Positions 38,481 to 47,820 of a stretch of 47,894 nucleotides of DNA are shown here, one piece after another. The DNA is taken from assembly GCF_002093665.1 (NCBI RefSeq), contig NZ_MRWE01000038.1:1-47894 (forward strand), in the 5' to 3' direction. The stretch is from Rouxiella badensis (lineage in GTDB: Bacteria; Pseudomonadota; Gammaproteobacteria; Enterobacterales; Enterobacteriaceae). The translations under genes were made by a program, and so were the position numbers. The first letter of the stretch is position 1. Each line of letters begins with the position of its first letter. The notes beneath the pieces are model-generated. The model made no database searches and was not told the origin of the DNA. It worked only from the letters and a program-made list of their open reading frames with translations.

Positions 38481-39629
38481 ATGCCTTATAGCAGGCCACC
38501 GCTTAGCGAACTGCGTAAAAGAAATAAAAGCTATATCAAGTCGGCATTAGAGAATATTGGTGCGCTGCTCCGTTTCTCTAATATGGCAATCCTCGCTGAC
38601 GTCAATGCCGGGATGAGTTATATGCACTATGGCTATCTTGATTGGATAGCCAAGCAATCAAACCCCTTTACCGCGACCGATGACTTTTTAGCAGCATGGG
38701 CCGCGCTGGTCCGCACATTTCGAAAAGCGGCAACCGCCGCAACGGGTTCTAGTATCCCTTTCAGCGGAACGGCAGGTAGCGTTGTTACTGCAGGCGCAGT
38801 GTTAAACCGTGGTGACGGGTATCAATATACTGTAGATACCGCCATCACGTTGGACAGTACCGGGAACGGGAGTGGTTCGATTACTGCCGTTCTGCCAGAT
38901 ACTGCAACAGACTCCACCGGTGGCGGTGAAAATGGCAATGCTGATGCAGGCATTCAGCTAACGTTTGATGTGGCTCTATCGGGCATCAATTCGACGATAA
39001 CGACGACGACGGCCATCACGGGCGGCGCTGACATCGAGGACGAGGAAGTATTTCGATCCCGCATGCTGTCAGCCTTTCAGAATAAACCGCAGGGCGGCAG
39101 TGATAGCGATTATGAAGAATGGGCCCTTGCTGTTTCAGGGGTTACGCGTGCCTGGGTCGCACGTCGTTTAATGGGCGCTGGAACGGTCGGACTTTACATC
39201 ATGCTCGATACGGAAGACGACACGAACGCGAGTGGATTCCCAAAAGGTACTGATGGCTTTTCAAGTTATGAGAAGCAGTATGCAACAGGATTCGCCACGG
39301 GCGATCAGCTTCGTGTTGCTGATGCGTTGTACTCACAGCAACCGAGCACCGCCATGTTATATGTCTGTTCTCCTATTCAAACCAGCGTAGATTTCACCAT
39401 TTCTGGCTTATCCAGTGCGACCGACACACTGAAAACCAGCATTTCAACAGCCATTAACACGGTATTCTACAATAACGGCGCACCGGGTGGCACGATTGAC
39501 TTATCTGACATTCTGGAGGCCATTGCAGGCATTTCTGGGACGTCTGGGTTCATCATGATCACTCCGACAACCAACATCATTATGGAGACTGGTTGCCTGC
39601 CTGTGTTGGGAACCATTACTTATTCATGA
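38481..39629 (+). CDS. Baseplate J-like protein (Mu gp47-like)
   Basis: 382 residues. RPPLSELRKRNKSYIKSALE, YMHYGYLDWIAKQSNPFTAT, FSGTAGSVVTAGAVLNRGDG, FRSRMLSAFQNKPQGGSDSD and WALAVSGVTRAWV are typical of baseplate J. It forms the wedge arms. The stop overlaps the next start (ATGA). Confidence 0.95.
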   Translation: MPYSRPPLSELRKRNKSYIKSALENIGALLRFSNMAILADVNAGMSYMHYGYLDWIAKQSNPFTATDDFLAAWAALVRTFRKAATAATGSSIPFSGTAGSVVTAGAVLNRGDGYQYTVDTAITLDSTGNGSGSITAVLPDTATDSTGGGENGNADAGIQLTFDVALSGINSTITTTTAITGGADIEDEEVFRSRMLSAFQNKPQGGSDSDYEEWALAVSGVTRAWVARRLMGAGTVGLYIMLDTEDDTNASGFPKGTDGFSSYEKQYATGFATGDQLRVADALYSQQPSTAMLYVCSPIQTSVDFTISGLSSATDTLKTSISTAINTVFYNNGAPGGTIDLSDILEAIAGISGTSGFIMITPTTNIIMETGCLPVLGTITYS

Positions 39630-40303
39630 GCCAATTTACCGTTGAAGAATACACGGGGGGATTGCAATCGCTGATGCCGACGGGGCAAGTCTGGCCCCGC
39701 GACAGTGATTCTGTGCAAACCGCTGTTCTCACAGCGTGGGCAAATGAGTTTCAGCAAAGCGACAGCGACGCGCTTAGCCTGCTCGCTGGGGCCTTTCCGA
39801 GTACTGCAACAACAATGTTGGCTGAATGGGAGTCAACCCTTGGATTGCCTGATGCCTGCGCGATTGGTGAGACCGATAGCATTGCCCTACGCCAGAATGC
39901 CGTCACGACAAAGTTAACAACGGTCGGCGGCCAGTCGATTGATTATTTTGTCGCACAAGCCGCCGCGCTGGGTTATAGCATTGCAATCACACAGTATCGT
40001 CCAGCCCGTGCCGGGCTTTCTGCGTGCGGTGCAGCAATTAACGGCGACGACTGGCCGTTTGTAATGCTGGTCACTGCCCCAGACACAACAATTACGACAG
40101 CACAGGCAGGCGTTAATTACGCTGGAGACCCGTTGCGTTCATGGGGTAATAAAATATTAGAGTGTAGAATAAACAGCATTGCACCGTCACATGTAATCGT
40201 TAAATATGCATACATAGACTTCGGCTTTGATGATCAGACAGTCTATGAATTGACCAGCGAATTCTGCAAGTATTTAGACACCTCTATGTCCCTCCTGAAG
40301 TAG
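39626..40303 (+). CDS. Baseplate / tail protein DUF2313 (Mu gp48-like)
   Basis: 225 residues from the ATG at 39626, which overlaps the gp47-like stop; a longer in-frame reading is not needed. EEYTGGLQSLMPTGQVWPRD, STLGLPDACAIGE and VGGQSIDYFVAQAAALGYSI match YmfQ/DUF2313. It connects the baseplate with tail fibres. Confidence 0.92.
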   Translation: MSQFTVEEYTGGLQSLMPTGQVWPRDSDSVQTAVLTAWANEFQQSDSDALSLLAGAFPSTATTMLAEWESTLGLPDACAIGETDSIALRQNAVTTKLTTVGGQSIDYFVAQAAALGYSIAITQYRPARAGLSACGAAINGDDWPFVMLVTAPDTTITTAQAGVNYAGDPLRSWGNKILECRINSIAPSHVIVKYAYIDFGFDDQTVYELTSEFCKYLDTSMSLLK

Positions 40304-40342
40304 CCCCCACATTCTCCACAGAATTAAATAATAGGTATGCGA

Positions 40343-42283
40343 ATGAGCATGTTTAACACCGGTAATTCGGTTCCGTCTAACTCCGTTTTAGATTTAAATG
40401 ATAACATTCTTGTATTAGATAATTTCATAAATAATGAATCTGGTACGGTAGATAAAAGGACTGGTGAAGCCATTCCTGTATTGCAGGAACAAGTAACAAG
40501 CCAAGTAAGCGCAAAACTAGATTCATTAACAGCCGATGCTCAGAGTGCAATAACTTCAGCTGCTGCCTCGGCGGCTGATGCTAAAACCTCGGCTGAATCC
40601 TCAGCCACTCTCGTTAATAACCTTTCTCTTCCAGCCGGTGCCGGTCTGAGCGGTTATGCTTTGGCTCAACCCTACACCACTGACACCGTAGGGAATAAGC
40701 TCAACAATATCATCATGGTTGAGGACTTTGCCTCATATGTTACCGATGAAACAGATTACTCACCTGCATTTAATGCCGCGATAGCATATGCAAATGTTAA
40801 TAATATTGGAGAGTTAAGGGCGAACGGTAAATATACCATTTCAAATCCTATTAAGCTTGTCGGATTCCCTCTCACTGGATTTAAATTATACATAAATGAA
40901 CTTTTTGCATCTGACACTTGGCCGGTAAGTAGTTCGCTTTTTGGCGGAACAGCAATGATTCAGACAGGCGTCGACAGCGGAAATATTAACGGAATAGATA
41001 TTTGGATAAATAGGGTTGATGGTAATGTTAACTGCCGCGCTGATGCAATAACTGGTCTCCGTGATGGGATGTCATCATCGAGATTGTGGATAGGTATGGC
41101 AATGTACTGCAACATTGTCACTAACTTTAGCAATAACACCTCGCCTAATGGCACAATAGATATTCTTGGTGGGTTCTGGACGGAAAATAGATTAGGCGTT
41201 TATCTTACCAATGGTGCAACCGGAACCGCTCAGATAAATGAAGGTTGCAATATTGATATTAAATTCAATGCTGCTAATAGTCACGGTGGTGTTTTTTGTC
41301 ACACATATGGTCAATATCTCCAAGTAAAAGGGAATATGGACTATAATGGCAAGAATTTAGCTGTTATTCGTCTTACAGATACCACTGGTCTTAGTAATAT
41401 CTGGGGGCAGCAGGGCCTTAAATTGACCGATGGCACCACGGAACTTGATTTTATGTTCCATTATACAAGCCAGGGTTGGTTTTATGTCGTTGTGTCATCT
41501 TGGGATAGTAGTCTCGCATATACTGATACTGGCGGTAAATTTGTTTGGACAGCTGGTTCAACGATAAGCTGTACCACAGTTGATGGTGTGGCAATCACGT
41601 TTGATACGGTGAATACAGCCACAGACGATACTGCAACAGGTGGAACCAACTATTTTGATATTTTGCACGATTATGAGATGGCCCCGTTCGGGCGTATGAA
41701 TGCCAACATGGCATATATGTCTGGTTATATTGGAGGGAAGACGTATACAAGTAACTTTGTTTACGCTAACTCTTTCTCTGGTATGACGACAAATATGCAA
41801 GATGTCTCGATTTATAACACAGGAAATGGTCAGTATGGCTGGGCATCATTTGTAAATAAAGCCTATAGTGATATCCCATTCCTTAACGTAAATGGTGATT
41901 ATGTTAATATCGCCTCTAAACTCTATATGGGGTATAGAGGAATTGAAGGCGGCGCGACAATTGTCCAATTAGCTATCGGCAATGGGACTGCGACGCGAGT
42001 ATTTGGTTTAAGCGACCAAACTACAGATAAATATCTGAATGAAGGTACTGTTTTCCGCGTAACGATGACCAGTGATTTCAGTGGCTGTTTTGGTTCCTTT
42101 GATGTGCATATGAAAGGGAATGACTCATGCTCGATATTTAATGAGAACATCGATGCTTCGTGGGAACTTACCGCTCAAACAGAGTATGCCGATGATGGAG
42201 TAACAGCAACCGGTGTTGGCTTCTATGCCCGACAGGAATCTCAGCCATCAATTACCATGAAATTTAACATTGTGAGGTTCTAA
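40343..42283 (+). CDS. Tail spike / fibre protein with beta-helix body
   Basis: About 646 residues from the ATG at 40343 (AGG eight bases before); an ATG at 40337 is also in frame. The N-terminus attaches to the virion; residues 60-95 form an Ala/Ser-rich heptad-like linker (SAAASAADAKTSAESSATLV). A pectate-lyase-like start (DYSPAFNAAIAYANVNNIGELRANGKYTI) suggests a right-handed beta-helix that binds or cuts surface polysaccharide. DNA here is clearly more AT-rich than in the baseplate genes, as usual for exchanged host-range modules. Confidence 0.85.
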   Translation: MSMFNTGNSVPSNSVLDLNDNILVLDNFINNESGTVDKRTGEAIPVLQEQVTSQVSAKLDSLTADAQSAITSAAASAADAKTSAESSATLVNNLSLPAGAGLSGYALAQPYTTDTVGNKLNNIIMVEDFASYVTDETDYSPAFNAAIAYANVNNIGELRANGKYTISNPIKLVGFPLTGFKLYINELFASDTWPVSSSLFGGTAMIQTGVDSGNINGIDIWINRVDGNVNCRADAITGLRDGMSSSRLWIGMAMYCNIVTNFSNNTSPNGTIDILGGFWTENRLGVYLTNGATGTAQINEGCNIDIKFNAANSHGGVFCHTYGQYLQVKGNMDYNGKNLAVIRLTDTTGLSNIWGQQGLKLTDGTTELDFMFHYTSQGWFYVVVSSWDSSLAYTDTGGKFVWTAGSTISCTTVDGVAITFDTVNTATDDTATGGTNYFDILHDYEMAPFGRMNANMAYMSGYIGGKTYTSNFVYANSFSGMTTNMQDVSIYNTGNGQYGWASFVNKAYSDIPFLNVNGDYVNIASKLYMGYRGIEGGATIVQLAIGNGTATRVFGLSDQTTDKYLNEGTVFRVTMTSDFSGCFGSFDVHMKGNDSCSIFNENIDASWELTAQTEYADDGVTATGVGFYARQESQPSITMKFNIVRF

Positions 42284-42286
42284 TAT

Positions 42287-42940
42287 ATGAATTACTCAAG
42301 CAATAGTACAGATACTATTACTAGCAATAAAACTATTAACCTGAGAGGTGGCGGTGCTATTTCCATCACCCCATACGGACAAACAATATTAACGCAAGCA
42401 AATTTAGCAAGCGTTAAAGGACTGTTAGAAATACCGGGTATAGTGCCGTCAACTGCTAATTTACCCACAACTTATACAGATACTGCTGCCACTGATATCA
42501 GCGAAGCTGCTGATAGAACACAGACTAAAAACATTGCAGACAAACTAAATAATCTTATTTCCCTGCTGACAGCCGCAGGGATAATTAGTAGCGAAATCAC
42601 CGTCACCTCGGCTGGTGATGTCGAAAGTGCCACTGCGGGAAGTACATATGACATGTATTCTTTGTTTAATTTTGCCAACGCCCCAGCACTTGATTACGAT
42701 TACACAATATCGCCAACTGACGCGGGAACAATTGTTTCATTGTCAAATCCTACATATTCCTCATACGGCATTCAAATTAGCTCAACGTATACCGGAAATA
42801 TTTCAGTCACGGCAACGCATAAAACTCTGACCGATGTCACGGCAACAACCAATATTGATAACGTCACAGTGGCAACCACCACGACGGATGCGACATCGAC
42901 CACTGACACAACTACAACTACAACGACGTCTACATCTTAA
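42287..42940 (+). CDS. Tail-associated protein with Thr-rich C-terminus
   Basis: 217 residues, starting four bases after the spike gene. The N-terminus is Asn/Ser/Thr-rich (SSNSTDTITSNKTINLRGGG). A helix (RTQTKNIADKLNNLISLL) is followed by an Ig-like or Big-like beta region (FNFANAPALDYDYTISPTDA, ISVTATHKTLTDVTATTNI). The last 25 residues are nearly all Thr, Ser and Asp. Probably a receptor or fibre-associated virion protein; no firm family. Confidence 0.65.
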   Translation: MNYSSNSTDTITSNKTINLRGGGAISITPYGQTILTQANLASVKGLLEIPGIVPSTANLPTTYTDTAATDISEAADRTQTKNIADKLNNLISLLTAAGIISSEITVTSAGDVESATAGSTYDMYSLFNFANAPALDYDYTISPTDAGTIVSLSNPTYSSYGIQISSTYTGNISVTATHKTLTDVTATTNIDNVTVATTTTDATSTTDTTTTTTTSTS

Positions 42941-42952
42941 TAGGATAATTAT

Positions 42953-43294
42953 ATGAGTATTAAAGGCTCCTGGAATTTCAGAGGTTCTTTATTTCCCGAA
43001 GCGTATGCAACGGCACACAATACCCAGCGTAATGGCAGTAATGTTTCTGGGTGGATGGCGGTTTATTCGAATGAAGCCTATGCAAAACTTAACGGCTCCC
43101 TACCTATAGCTAATATCCCGCTCCAGACAAACGCCTCAAGTACTGTTGATAATGATACCGCCTTGGAAAATTACGCGCTGACCACTGGGATTTTTAGTGG
43201 CTTCACTGCTGTTGTGGATTCAACGACTACGGCCACCACGACGTCCAATAGTTCAAGCACATCGACTGACTCCACCGCCACAACTTCCGCGTAA
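42953..43294 (+). CDS. Small tail-region protein with Thr/Ser-rich C-terminus
   Basis: 113 residues. The core (SIKGSWNFRGSLFPEAYATA, GWMAVYSNEAYAKLNGSLPI) is followed by a 28-residue Thr/Ser/Ala tail (DSTTTATTTSNSSSTSTDST...). Same operon as the fibres. Family not recognised. Confidence 0.6.
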   Translation: MSIKGSWNFRGSLFPEAYATAHNTQRNGSNVSGWMAVYSNEAYAKLNGSLPIANIPLQTNASSTVDNDTALENYALTTGIFSGFTAVVDSTTTATTTSNSSSTSTDSTATTSA

Positions 43295-43331
43295 TACCTA
43301 TTCCCCTCTAAACGCCATACTTGGGATCCCC

Positions 43332-44585
43332 ATGGAAAAAATTAGTTCATATACCACCACTGCTGACGCCAATAATGAATTCACCAATGGCAGCGTAGCC
43401 AGTGGCGTATCCCCGACGAATCTTGTCGCAGGTTGGTTTAACATGATTCAGCGCGAGCTGGTCGCGGTAGCAACCGCTGCAAACATTACGTTAGATTCAA
43501 GTAACGACGCGCAGCTGCTTGCAGCGCTACAGGCGTTATTTATCACACGCGAAGGTGGGGACCTCACCGGGCAGTTAACAGTCCAGAACCTACTGGCCGC
43601 CATAAAATCGGCCCCCGGCGCGCTGGGCGGCGTTTTAGAAGCGATTAACGAGTCATCAGATGCTGATTCCTCAGCAGCTTTCAATTTTGGCTTCGGCTCG
43701 GCTGTAATGGCATCAGCCAGCTCGGCGATCGCCGATGACGGTTCGACTAACATTACGTTTTCTGTAAGCCCCCCCGGCACAGTCTCAGACCGCCGTACAG
43801 CTGGGCTAGAAGTCATTGGGGAAACGCAACAGACGAACAGCGTGTTTGACCTGTATGAGAACGGCCAGCGCGTTTACAGCCCGAATAATATCCCGTCGCC
43901 AGCTACTGTCGGAGCTTTAGCCCTGACAGGTGGAAACCTCTCCGGGAACGTCAGTAGTTCAGCGCAATTTTCCAGCTCTAATGGCACGGTGGGATTTATT
44001 GCTACCGGCCTGACCCAGCCGAGCAGCACAACCTATAACTTAACCGGTTATCGTCTGGCGGCAAATACTACACAATACGCAGATTTGTATTGGTATAACG
44101 GTGATGGCGGATCACGTTTTGGGGTGCATGTACAAGACCCTACTGCGAATTCCTATTTCGAATTTTTCTACACTGGTGTGTTCAAAGCACCGGGCAATAT
44201 CTATTCCGGTGAAGCCTGCTATCAAAATGATGGAAACATCTATGGCACTGCTTGGGGCGGCTATATCTCTGATTATCTCGCGGCAATGAAGACAGCGACC
44301 GCCGCTGCCTATAGCTCGACTAACCTCCCGCTGTTCGCCGCTGGAGAGGTAGGCAGTTATGCCTTCGCGGGTACGAACCAGAACGTGGCATTGTCCTTCG
44401 GTGATACGGTCGCGGGTTCAAGCCTCTATGCTGCGTCCGTTCATGCAGCATGGAACGCCTCAGACGATGTAGCCTCTATCTATTCCTCCGCAGTGCTGAC
44501 AGGTACATGGCGTTGTCTCGGTTACTTTGCCGCAAATTCAAATACCAGTTTCGGGCACGTTACCCTTTTCCAGAGAATTGCATAA
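43332..44585 (+). CDS. Tail fibre protein
   Basis: 417 residues from the ATG at 43332; frames upstream lack an SD. The N-terminal YTTTADANNEFTNGSVASGV...PTNLVAGWFNMIQRELVAVA is the standard N-terminal of Mu/P2-type phage fibres. The C-terminal part (AYSSTNLPLFAAGEVGSYAF, SIYSSAVLTGTWRCLGYFAA) resembles receptor-binding fibre tips. The stop overlaps the next start (TAATG). Confidence 0.88.
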   Translation: MEKISSYTTTADANNEFTNGSVASGVSPTNLVAGWFNMIQRELVAVATAANITLDSSNDAQLLAALQALFITREGGDLTGQLTVQNLLAAIKSAPGALGGVLEAINESSDADSSAAFNFGFGSAVMASASSAIADDGSTNITFSVSPPGTVSDRRTAGLEVIGETQQTNSVFDLYENGQRVYSPNNIPSPATVGALALTGGNLSGNVSSSAQFSSSNGTVGFIATGLTQPSSTTYNLTGYRLAANTTQYADLYWYNGDGGSRFGVHVQDPTANSYFEFFYTGVFKAPGNIYSGEACYQNDGNIYGTAWGGYISDYLAAMKTATAAAYSSTNLPLFAAGEVGSYAFAGTNQNVALSFGDTVAGSSLYAASVHAAWNASDDVASIYSSAVLTGTWRCLGYFAANSNTSFGHVTLFQRIA

Positions 44586-45085
44586 TGTCAATGACTTACA
44601 CCGATGTAAAAAACCCGAGCTATAAGAATTCAGACAGCACGATCATTGATTGTGAGGTGAAATTTGATGGCTTTGATGATTACCTACAGTTCACGGCCAC
44701 CGCGACTGATACTACGGATTATGGCGTAGATATTTTCAATGCGTGTGTCGCGGGGACTTATGGAACCGTTGCAGCCTATGTTGCAACCAAAACAAATGCC
44801 GAAGCGGTCGCTACTGCGAAGAAAGCGGCTTTATTGCAGTCAATCAATAACACCACGCAACTGTGGCAGACTCAGCTGGCACTGGGCATTATCACTGATG
44901 CTGACAAGACGACCTTAACGGCGTGGATGAAGTACGCGCAGGAAGTACAGGCTATTGATACGACAGCTACAAGTATCACATGGCCAGAAGAGCCTACTAC
45001 ACTGACCACAACCACTACTGAAGCATCTTCCGACACAGCTACATCAACAGATACGACCACGACCACCACGACCGAGACCGCATAA
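44585..45085 (+). CDS. Tail fibre assembly chaperone (Tfa-like) with Thr-rich C-terminus
   Basis: 166 residues from the ATG at 44585, coupled to the fibre gene. The middle (ATAKKAALLQSINNTTQLWQ, DADKTTLTAWMKYAQEVQAI, ITWPEEP) is characteristic of Tfa-type fibre assembly proteins. The last 30 residues (TLTTTTTEASSDTATSTDTT...) are again Thr-rich, which is not usual for Tfa. Confidence 0.85.
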   Translation: MSMTYTDVKNPSYKNSDSTIIDCEVKFDGFDDYLQFTATATDTTDYGVDIFNACVAGTYGTVAAYVATKTNAEAVATAKKAALLQSINNTTQLWQTQLALGIITDADKTTLTAWMKYAQEVQAIDTTATSITWPEEPTTLTTTTTEASSDTATSTDTTTTTTTETA

Positions 45086-45107
45086 AAAAAGCCGCATTTG
45101 CGGCTTT
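45084..45107 (-). terminator. Terminator between convergent tail and sop operons
   Basis: AAAGCCGC (45088-45095) pairs with GCGGCTTT (45100-45107). Seven T follow on the minus strand, so it mainly ends the sop transcript. The region 45108-45208 holds two more hairpins, GACAGGAG/CTCCTGTC (45117-45158) and GCCCTTGC/GCAAGGGC (around 45174-45201), and no supported gene. Confidence 0.8.
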
Positions 45108-45208
45108 GTAAGATTGCGACAGGAGTGGTAAATTACGCGCATCGTCGTTTCTCCTGTCAATTGAATCGTCGATAGCCCTTGCGGGGTGCGTCCTGCAAGG
45201 GCACCTAC

Positions 45209-46240
45209 TTATTTTTTTCCTGTTAACTTTTGTTCTAGCGTCCCTAATAGCTGGTTGACGTCACTAGATATCCCGCCTTCTTTCCCCATCGCTTCCAGAA
45301 TCGATTCAACCCGTTTTATCAGGTCAGGTGCAACGCCACGGAATGAGAGGTCTACATCGTCACCCTTATAGCGTGCGGTGATACCCGGACCAAAATTACG
45401 AACGGTCACCTCTTTCTTTCGCTCATTTTCCGGTTCTTTCCCTGCGTTTTTGAGCGTCTTAATTATCAATGCTGTGTCTAACTTCTCGCCTGCTTTTTTA
45501 TAGGCTGCAAATTCTTCAACCAACGACATCATTTCTGCTTTGTGTGATTCATGAACTTTGTGCAATTCCTCGCCTGCTCGGGCGGATAGCTCAGTCGGGT
45601 TCGTAAAAAGGCTGATAACTTCGATAGGTAGTTCAGCAGTATTCACACATCGCATAATCACTTTTCTGTCAATGTTTTCAGCGTCGGCAAGTTGGCTGAC
45701 GTTATTGTCATACTTTGTCTCGAGAAGACGCGTATAGCGCTTCCCACGCTCATAAGCGCTGGTTGGCCTGTACTCATTCCCCAGCAGAGAAAACTGGGAC
45801 ATTTGCTCGTCATCTAGATCGCCAACAAGAACCCGGTAATCACTGCCGGTGATGATGGCTGCCTTACGTCTCCGACTACCGTCTGCAACTTCGACGACAC
45901 CGGATATTTCACGGCCAAAGGCCGGATTTTGCTGGCCCGAACTCAAGAAAGAGGGGATCAGGTCATCGAGCGAGGTCTCTGTCAGAAGCTCCTGCAGGCG
46001 TTCATTGCCAGCCCAAACCATGGTTGCTTTCTCAACGCGTTCGCCGGGTATGGTTTTTAGCGTAAACTTTACATTTTTTCCGCATATGGGCAGGGTTATC
46101 ACATTGCCAACTATCGCCCCAACTCGCTCCCGAAGGGTATTAACAATAGGTGCCGATGATGGTTGAACTGCGCCAGATGCCGCTGCGTTCAGCCTTTCCT
46201 GGGAAATATTAGGTGCGTTGCGCACGCCTCCACGTTTCAT
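45209..46240 (-). CDS. sopB: SopB / ParB partition protein
   Basis: 343 residues (F SopB 323). Features: GSRRRKAAIITGSDYRVLVG (about 121-140, ParB N-terminal motif), SQFSLLGNEYRPTSAYERGK, an HTH around NVSQLADAENIDRKVIMRCV (180-199) and a C-terminal DNA-contact/dimer region (ARYKGDDVDLSFRGVAPDLI). It should bind the 15 TGGGACC-N2-GGTCCCA boxes and form the partition complex. The start overlaps the sopA stop by one base. The chain is a little longer than in F because of the C-terminal end. Confidence 0.95.
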   Translation of the reverse strand: MKRGGVRNAPNISQERLNAAASGAVQPSSAPIVNTLRERVGAIVGNVITLPICGKNVKFTLKTIPGERVEKATMVWAGNERLQELLTETSLDDLIPSFLSSGQQNPAFGREISGVVEVADGSRRRKAAIITGSDYRVLVGDLDDEQMSQFSLLGNEYRPTSAYERGKRYTRLLETKYDNNVSQLADAENIDRKVIMRCVNTAELPIEVISLFTNPTELSARAGEELHKVHESHKAEMMSLVEEFAAYKKAGEKLDTALIIKTLKNAGKEPENERKKEVTVRNFGPGITARYKGDDVDLSFRGVAPDLIKRVESILEAMGKEGGISSDVNQLLGTLEQKLTGKK

Positions 46241-47427
46241 TATTCGGCCCCCTTATTATTCCAGCGTGGTTTAATCAGTTTGTTAAATATCTCAGAGCAA
46301 ACAGGCTCCCAAATTTTGATCGCATTGTTCCATGCTCTGCTACTTGAGCGTTGATTTGCCGCCTGCTCAAATACTGTGCGCATTTTTAGCTGTCCCTTAC
46401 CGACTTCATCTGTCACACGGACGACTTCATCGAGGACCATATCACCAAACGCCTTACGCATATTTTCAGCCATCATTTCAGATTGAGAGCCTGACGCAAG
46501 GCTATATTTTGTAATCAGAACTCGCACGTCAGGCTCAAACACATCTCCACCGTCGGCCATTAATGCGGCCATCAGGTCGCGCAACATAGCAAAGAACTGG
46601 TTTGCCGAGGCGTAATCGTACAGCTCCGCAGGTGTTGGAATAACGAGAACATCTGAAGCGCAGACGACGTTTGCGGCCCCTATACCAAGGCTGGGCGCGC
46701 TATCAATAATAACCACGTCATAGCCGTCCCAAACAGATTCAATTGCTGAGCGTAAAAGCATTTGTGGCGCGATCCCTCCCAGCATATTTTTATCGTGTAA
46801 TGGCATGACTTCGCTTTCTATGCGGTGAATTGCCAGGCACGATGGGATAATGTCGAGGTTCGGCCAGCAGGTTGGTTTAATCGCATACATTGCATCAGTA
46901 CGCTGACCTAGATAGAAGGGCAGTAACGTATCATCGGCATGAATATGCAAGTCAGGGACGTAGCCATGATAAAGCGACGCTGTAGCCTGTGGGTCATTAG
47001 CATCGCATAACAGAACCCGAAGCCCATCTAACGCTAACTTTTGGGCTAGATGTACCGCCGTGGCAGTTTTGAAAGCCCCGCCTTTATGCTGCGCTATACC
47101 AACGACCACCGGGTCCTCACCCTCGGGACGATATGGCAACGTTCCAAAGACTTCCCGCATTGTGTTGATTTGTTGAATGGTATAGCCATCACGTTGCTCA
47201 ATTCGGCCCTTTTTAACCATATCTGGAGGCGGTAGGCGTCCGTCGTCTTCAGCGTTGCGAATAGTCGGCTGGCTTACGCCTACCATTAACGCCGCCTCCT
47301 GAATACCCCAGCGGCGAGTAATGGCCCTTGAATCTGGAGAGTCATCCCCGAACATATCCTCAGCAATAAGCTTGGTCATTGCTGCGCCGCGTGATAAACA
47401 TACATCTAAGCGTTCTAAAAGGTTCAT
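46240..47427 (-). CDS. sopA: SopA / ParA partition ATPase
   Basis: 395 residues (F SopA 388-391). An N-terminal HTH (IQEAALMVGVSQPTIRNAED, 42-61) is typical of type Ia ParA, which represses its own promoter. Deviant Walker A KGGAFKT (115-121), motif CDANDPQAT (141-149) and VVIIDSAPSLGIGAANVVCA are present. It moves plasmid copies apart by ATP-driven DNA binding. The SD AGGAG is seven bases before the ATG. Confidence 0.96.
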   Translation of the reverse strand: MNLLERLDVCLSRGAAMTKLIAEDMFGDDSPDSRAITRRWGIQEAALMVGVSQPTIRNAEDDGRLPPPDMVKKGRIEQRDGYTIQQINTMREVFGTLPYRPEGEDPVVVGIAQHKGGAFKTATAVHLAQKLALDGLRVLLCDANDPQATASLYHGYVPDLHIHADDTLLPFYLGQRTDAMYAIKPTCWPNLDIIPSCLAIHRIESEVMPLHDKNMLGGIAPQMLLRSAIESVWDGYDVVIIDSAPSLGIGAANVVCASDVLVIPTPAELYDYASANQFFAMLRDLMAALMADGGDVFEPDVRVLITKYSLASGSQSEMMAENMRKAFGDMVLDEVVRVTDEVGKGQLKMRTVFEQAANQRSSSRAWNNAIKIWEPVCSEIFNKLIKPRWNNKGAE

Positions 47428-47696
47428 TTGTTTCTCCTGTCGTTTTGCGTGTTTTCATTAAAACAGTCAGAAACACGCAAAGCAAGCACTTTTTGAAACA
47501 ACAACAAAGAATATTGATTTCGGACACATAAAGCACAATACAGAAAAAAGAAGGCCAGAAGCTCCTTAAGAAACATGGAGCTTGAAGGTAACAATTCTAA
47601 CATTATGATTTTAATGTCTTTATTATTATTCCTGACAGGTAACAGACTAAGTAAAACAAGAGTAAAAAGAACAACCACAACATAGTTACCCTCCAT
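47424..47696 (-). CDS. Doubtful hydrophobic ORF overlapping the sop promoter
   Basis: A 90-codon frame whose stop overlaps the sopA start (ATGA). It is hydrophobic (VVVVLFTLVLLSLLPV; MFLKELLAFFFLYCALC), which in AT-rich DNA can arise by chance, and it spans the promoter/operator. GAGG lies about 10 bases upstream. Listed because it is the only sizeable frame in this telomere-proximal stretch; the remaining 47697-47820 holds nothing I can support. Confidence 0.25.
   Translation of the reverse strand: MEGNYVVVVLFTLVLLSLLPVRNNNKDIKIIMLELLPSSSMFLKELLAFFFLYCALCVRNQYSLLLFQKVLALRVSDCFNENTQNDRRNK
47443..47485 (-). promoter_or_regulatory. sopAB promoter and operator
   Basis: On the minus strand TTGCTT (47485-47480), 17-base spacer, TTTAAT (47462-47457). 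Inverted arms TTTGCGTGTTT / AAACACGCAAA (47444-47454 and 47471-47481) overlap the promoter, as expected for SopA autorepression. Confidence 0.7.
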
Positions 47697-47820
47697 CCTT
47701 CACTCACCTCGCAACTTTGAAACAAAAATTCAGAACAACATAGCTTGATATTTTTAGCCCAAATCTATGCATACCTCAATATCGACACAATACTTAGGAA
47801 CCGTTTATCGTAACAACAAT

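Noticed and set aside
45044-45142. 32-codon minus-strand frame with a good AGGAG SD (MRVIYHSCRNLTKPQ...)
   Set aside because: It runs through the intrinsic terminator and into the reverse of the Tfa-like gene, so translation of the whole frame is unlikely.
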